Source: Haloarcula sp. CBA1127
GTDB lineage: Archaea > Halobacteriota > Halobacteria > Halobacteriales > Haloarculaceae
Reading direction: 5' to 3'
Assembly: GCF_001485575.1 (NCBI RefSeq)
Contig: NZ_BCNB01000006.1
Location: 992,001-1,056,000, forward strand
Length of the DNA: 64,000 nucleotides
Every line of letters begins with the position of its first letter. Positions within the stretch are counted from its first letter, which is position 1. Below the pieces are notes generated by a model that was not told the origin of the DNA, searched no databases, and saw nothing but the letters and a program-made list of their open reading frames with translations. Below are positions 61,101 through 64,000 of the stretch, in pieces. The position numbers and the translations under genes are program-made.

Positions 61101-61790
61101 CTATGACTCGTACGCCTGTTCCACGTCAGCCTTCGCCGACGGAATGACCTGTTGTTCGGCGCGGCGCATCGACCGCAACGCCTCGTCGGTGAACTCGACA
61201 TCGAGCGTGGGGAGCGCTCGTGCCAGACCGCCCAGCACCTCGCCGGGGTCGATGCTCAGTTCGAAAGCGAAGGCGTTCTGTTCTTCCTGTAGTGGAACGG
61301 AGAATTCGAAATGCGTCTGGACGATCTCCGTCGCCGTCTCCTGATCGTATGTGTCGGTGACGGCCGTCCAGAAGTCGTCGCTGTCGGCGGCGACAAGCGG
61401 CGCGAGGTCGTCACCGAACGACTGCTGGCGAGCCAGCAGTCGCTCTCGGATCTGATCTCGTTGGTCGCCACGGACGGTGTCCCGGAGCGCGTTCCAGTAG
61501 ATATCACGGGCCAGCACTTCGTCAGCATAGGTCTCGAACGCCGCATCAGTGGCGGCGTAATCCAGTACGGGCTCCAGTTGGTCGAGTATCTGTTGCTGGT
61601 AGGACTGGAGTTTCGGCCGGACGACGTGGCGTTCCAGCGGGCGGCTGTTGTTCAGCAGTTTGCCCGCAACACGGCTTCCGCTCCCGTTTGACCCGTGTAG
61701 CACGGCTGCCACGTCGAAGGCCGCGTACGTCTCGTCGACGAACTGCGAGAGGTAACGTTCGAACTCCCGTTCGACGGCACGTCGTGTCAC
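61101..61790 (-). CDS. Conserved haloarchaeal protein, unknown function
   Basis: 229 residues from a GTG at 61790 (reading VTRRAVEREFERYLSQFVDETYAAFDVAAVLHG), preferred over the open upstream frame, which is poor in family-like character. Mainly helical and acidic, no membrane segment or catalytic motif. The central part (RPKLQSYQQQILDQLEPVLDYAATDAAFETYADEVLARDIYWNALRD) looks like a helical bundle. Function unknown. Confidence 0.6.
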   Translation of the reverse strand: MTRRAVEREFERYLSQFVDETYAAFDVAAVLHGSNGSGSRVAGKLLNNSRPLERHVVRPKLQSYQQQILDQLEPVLDYAATDAAFETYADEVLARDIYWNALRDTVRGDQRDQIRERLLARQQSFGDDLAPLVAADSDDFWTAVTDTYDQETATEIVQTHFEFSVPLQEEQNAFAFELSIDPGEVLGGLARALPTLDVEFTDEALRSMRRAEQQVIPSAKADVEQAYES

Positions 61791-61899
61791 ACCCGACTCT
61801 GTGGGCTGCAGCGACCTATCCCTTACGCCGATGTCCGCTACCGATAGTCGCCCGCGATACCGGCCGCCGCCCACCGCACCCGACCGCTGTGCTTCGAGG

Positions 61900-62274
61900 T
61901 TACTCCCGGCCTGCACGGACCGCCACGGAGACTCGGTTGGCGACGATATTCATCTCTCCGACAATGTTGTCTTTGTGGACGAAATCGGTTACACCGGCCT
62001 CCAGTGCCTCCGTAGCAATAGATTCCAGTTCGGTCGTTGTCAGCAGGAGCACCGGCAGTGTGTCGGGCAGGTCTTCGGCCAGCTTGATACCCGTTTCGTC
62101 CGGCAGGTCGTAGTTCGTTACGACACAGTCGACCTCGTTTCGGGCAACGTGTTGCTCTGCTTCACGGGCAGTCGAAACGACGTCGACGGCGAAGTTGTAG
62201 CCGCGAAGCGCGTCCTGTAGTTGTGTCCCGAGAAAATCGCTGTCTTCGACTAACAACAGCCGATCGGTCGTCAT
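61900..62274 (-). CDS. Stand-alone receiver domain with Asn at the phosphoacceptor site
   Basis: 124 residues from the ATG at 62274 (MTTDRLLLVEDSDFLGTQLQDAL). It is a CheY-like receiver with acidic pocket Glu10-Asp11, Thr79-81 and Lys101 in DFVHKDN. The phosphoacceptor segment is DCVVTNYDLPDETG, where position 54 is Asn; the receiver at 25818-27092 has Asp at the same place (DCVVSDYDM). It probably cannot be phosphorylated normally and would work as a constitutive or phosphorylation-independent regulator. The partner is unknown. Confidence 0.8.
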   Translation of the reverse strand: MTTDRLLLVEDSDFLGTQLQDALRGYNFAVDVVSTAREAEQHVARNEVDCVVTNYDLPDETGIKLAEDLPDTLPVLLLTTTELESIATEALEAGVTDFVHKDNIVGEMNIVANRVSVAVRAGRE

Positions 62275-62428
62275 AGTACACACAAGGGACAGAACAGATT
62301 AAAACCACCGTCAGTGTGTCTTGGGAGTAATCGTCACTGTTCGCAGTAACTGTCGTCTGGAGCTTGCGCCTCGTTCTCCGCTGTCCACTCAACACGGCCG
62401 TTATCACTGTGCATACCGAACAGCGTCT

Positions 62429-62719
62429 GTGTCCAGAGACCTGCCCAGCGACGTACACGCGGTGCTGACACAACTCGTTGAAGAGGGCGAGACGGCGATC
62501 AGCGACGCGGAGTTTGATACGGCTCGGCAAACAGTTGCCACAGCCGAGACGGTCAGCCGGAACAAGCTCCCGGACTGTGAGTTGCGCTCGCAGTTGCTCC
62601 ACGGCTGCGAGCAAGTGCACTCCGCGCTTGATACCGACCATCCCGACGCTGCCGCCGAGTATCTACGAGCGATGAACCGACGACTTGCGGCCGCCAACGA
62701 CGGACCACTCTCCGAATAA
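62429..62719 (+). CDS. Small haloarchaeal protein, unknown function
   Basis: 96 residues if it starts at the GTG at 62429 (VSRDLPSDVHAVLTQLVEEGETAISDAEFDTARQTVATAET). Helical, acidic, with Cys in LPDCELRSQLLHGCEQVH. The upstream in-frame region to 62321 is not family-like. It is divergent from the receiver protein across a 154-base gap, so the two may be functionally linked. The region 62720-62945 downstream shows no gene. Confidence 0.5.
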   Translation: MSRDLPSDVHAVLTQLVEEGETAISDAEFDTARQTVATAETVSRNKLPDCELRSQLLHGCEQVHSALDTDHPDAAAEYLRAMNRRLAAANDGPLSE

Positions 62720-62945
62720 TTTGGCTATCACTAACACGCAGAACGGCTACGGAAGCTGCTGAGCGACCTTGCCTGATGAAAGCTGCTCTCCAGTCGCTGT
62801 CCATCTGCTCTCGATACGCATCTCCTACTTCATTCAATTGCCGACAGTTACCACCGGACTTCCTCTCATCTAGGTTCCCGTGGTACCGAGGCACTGGCGG
62901 ACCAGCTCCCGTGAGAGTTAAGACACCGAATGATAATACCGTGGT

Positions 62946-63395
62946 ATGTCTCAGCGACTATCGAAGGCCGAGGACACGCTCGCCGACGCTGGCGAACGCG
63001 AACTCGTCGTCGGCGGTGACCGGCCGCTGCGGATCTCCGCGGGCCATCGACTGCTACACCACGACGGGAAATGCTCGCGCCCGCACGGACACAACTACGA
63101 AATCACTGTCCGCGTTACCGGCGAACTCACAGACGAGGGGTGGGTCGTCGACAAGGGCGAAATCACGGACGTGGTTGATGAGTGGGACCACCGCTTCCTG
63201 CTTGAGGCCGGCGACCCGCTGGTCGAGGCGTTCGATGCCAGCGGCGACGGCGATGCCGTGGTCGTCCTCGACCATCCGCCGACAGCCGAGGTCATGGCCG
63301 CGATACTGGAACAGCGCCTCGCCGACCGCCTCCCGGAGACCGTATCGGATGTTGCCGTCTCCGTTCGGGAGACAAGCGAACTCTGTATCCGCTGA
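62946..63395 (+). CDS. queD: 6-carboxytetrahydropterin synthase-type protein (QueD/PTPS family)
   Basis: 149 residues with the family metal motif: His in RISAGHRLL and the pair in CSRPHGHNYEITV; the Cys of CSRPHGH is the catalytic Cys. DKGEITDVVDEWDHRFLL holds the Asp/His of the proton relay. It turns dihydroneopterin triphosphate into 6-carboxytetrahydropterin, the second step of 7-deazaguanine (preQ0) synthesis; in Archaea the end product is archaeosine in tRNA. Its stop overlaps the queE start by one base. Confidence 0.88.
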   Translation: MSQRLSKAEDTLADAGERELVVGGDRPLRISAGHRLLHHDGKCSRPHGHNYEITVRVTGELTDEGWVVDKGEITDVVDEWDHRFLLEAGDPLVEAFDASGDGDAVVVLDHPPTAEVMAAILEQRLADRLPETVSDVAVSVRETSELCIR

Positions 63396-64000
63396 TGCCG
63401 GTCGCAAACGACGCGCCCGGGGTCGACATCGAGGGAACCGACGCCGACGCAGAGTCGGGTGACCTCCCGATCAACGAACTGTTCCAGTCCCTTCAGGGCG
63501 AGGGGCGACTGGCCGGCGTCCCGAGCGTGTTCGTCCGGACCAGCGGCTGTAACCTGCGGTGCTGGTTCTGTGACTCTTATCACACCTCGTGGGAGCCGAC
63601 CCACGACTGGTTCGCTGTCGACGACGTGCTTGCGGCTATCGAGGAGTACGACGCCAACCACGTCGTCCTGACCGGCGGCGAACCGCTCATTCACGACGCC
63701 AGTGCGGACCTGCTGGAACGGCTGGCCGACCGGGGCTATCACACGACGGTCGAGACCAACGGGACCGTCGTCCCCGATGCCCCTATCGACCTCGCCAGCG
63801 TCAGCCCGAAACTGGCCTCCAGCACGCCGACGCCCGACCGCGACCCCGACGGTAACGGCGAGTGGGCGGACCGCCACGAGGAGCGCCGGCTCGACGTGCC
63901 GACGCTGGCCGAACTCGTCGAAACCTACGACACGCAACTGAAGTTCGTCGTTACGGGCCGCGAAGACATGGCCGAAATCGAGCGTCTCGTCGAGCAACTC
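63395..64000 (+). CDS. queE: 7-carboxy-7-deazaguanine synthase QueE, 3'-truncated by window end
   Basis: 202 residues are visible with no stop before base 64000. Radical SAM cluster motif SGCNLRCWFCDSYHTSW (C-x3-C-x2-C), substrate motif LFQSLQGEGRLAGVPSVFVRTSG, and SAM-binding GGEPLIHD and TVETNGT are all present. It catalyses ring contraction of carboxytetrahydropterin to CDG, directly after QueD. The ATG shares its A with the queD TGA. QueC would be expected just outside the window. Confidence 0.92.
   Translation, partial: MPVANDAPGVDIEGTDADAESGDLPINELFQSLQGEGRLAGVPSVFVRTSGCNLRCWFCDSYHTSWEPTHDWFAVDDVLAAIEEYDANHVVLTGGEPLIHDASADLLERLADRGYHTTVETNGTVVPDAPIDLASVSPKLASSTPTPDRDPDGNGEWADRHEERRLDVPTLAELVETYDTQLKFVVTGREDMAEIERLVEQL

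Overview
The window reads as the chromosome of a halophilic archaeon of the Halobacteria. It is GC-rich, its proteins are strongly Asp/Glu-rich, promoters show TATA elements close to the start codon, lipoproteins carry haloarchaeal Tat/lipobox signals, and there is a complete archaellum (arl) plus chemotaxis (che) locus. Two adjacent, nearly identical archaellin genes recall the Haloarcula hispanica arrangement, so Haloarcula or a close relative is my best guess; this is an inference from memory, not a search.

Region 1 (1-23.9 kb) is housekeeping and accessory metabolism. It holds a truncated site-2 protease, a ZIP metal transporter, the NAD-salvage genes pncB and pncA flanking a tandem pair of lipoprotein metalloprotease-like proteins (Hvo_1808 type), an M23-like protein, a lipoate ligase-family protein and dihydroorotase. 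It continues with a leftward dipeptide/oligopeptide ABC operon whose two ATPases are fused in one 890-residue protein, several small haloarchaeal unknowns, three universal stress proteins around a GNAT acetyltransferase, a DHH/RecJ-type phosphoesterase and a short dUTPase-fold protein.

Region 2 (23.9-49.9 kb) is the motility and taxis island. The leftward arm is cheB-cheA-cheR-HEAT repeat protein-cheF2, then a receiver-GAF-PAS protein, ribosomal protein S6e, an unknown, and cheF1. The rightward arm is cheW, a KaiC/RAD55-like ATPase, a winged-helix protein with a small membrane protein, two archaellins, an unknown, a secreted/membrane pair, cheY-cheC-cheD and arlCDE-arlF-arlG-arlH-arlI-arlJ. 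Receptor signals pass through CheW/CheA to CheY. CheR, CheB, CheC and CheD adapt receptors or dephosphorylate CheY, and CheF links CheY to the switch proteins ArlCDE. ArlH, ArlI and ArlJ with ArlF and ArlG form the motor and stator that assemble and rotate the archaellin filament.

Region 3 (49.9-64 kb) is mixed. It holds an M29 aminopeptidase, a short 6-phosphogluconate dehydrogenase, a pilin-like protein, a membrane-anchored 2Fe-2S ferredoxin, a NUDIX hydrolase and tRNA-Arg(CCG). Two exact extra copies of the tRNA 3' end follow, which look like old integration (att) scars. Then come two SDR/epimerases, a selenium-binding (SBP56/methanethiol oxidase-like) protein with a 2Fe-2S ferredoxin, an M28 peptidase, a 460-bp intergenic stretch with strong hairpins, a receiver protein whose phosphoacceptor Asp is Asn, and queD-queE (archaeosine/7-deazaguanine pathway), the last cut by the window end.

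The best leads for something new are the repeated tRNA 3' ends at 54.4-54.6 kb, the structured intergenic locus at 60.7-61.0 kb, the degenerate receiver at 61.9 kb, the conserved leader in front of both archaellins, and the uncharacterised regulator and membrane genes embedded in the motility island. I saw no CRISPR array, insertion sequence, rRNA operon or integrase gene.
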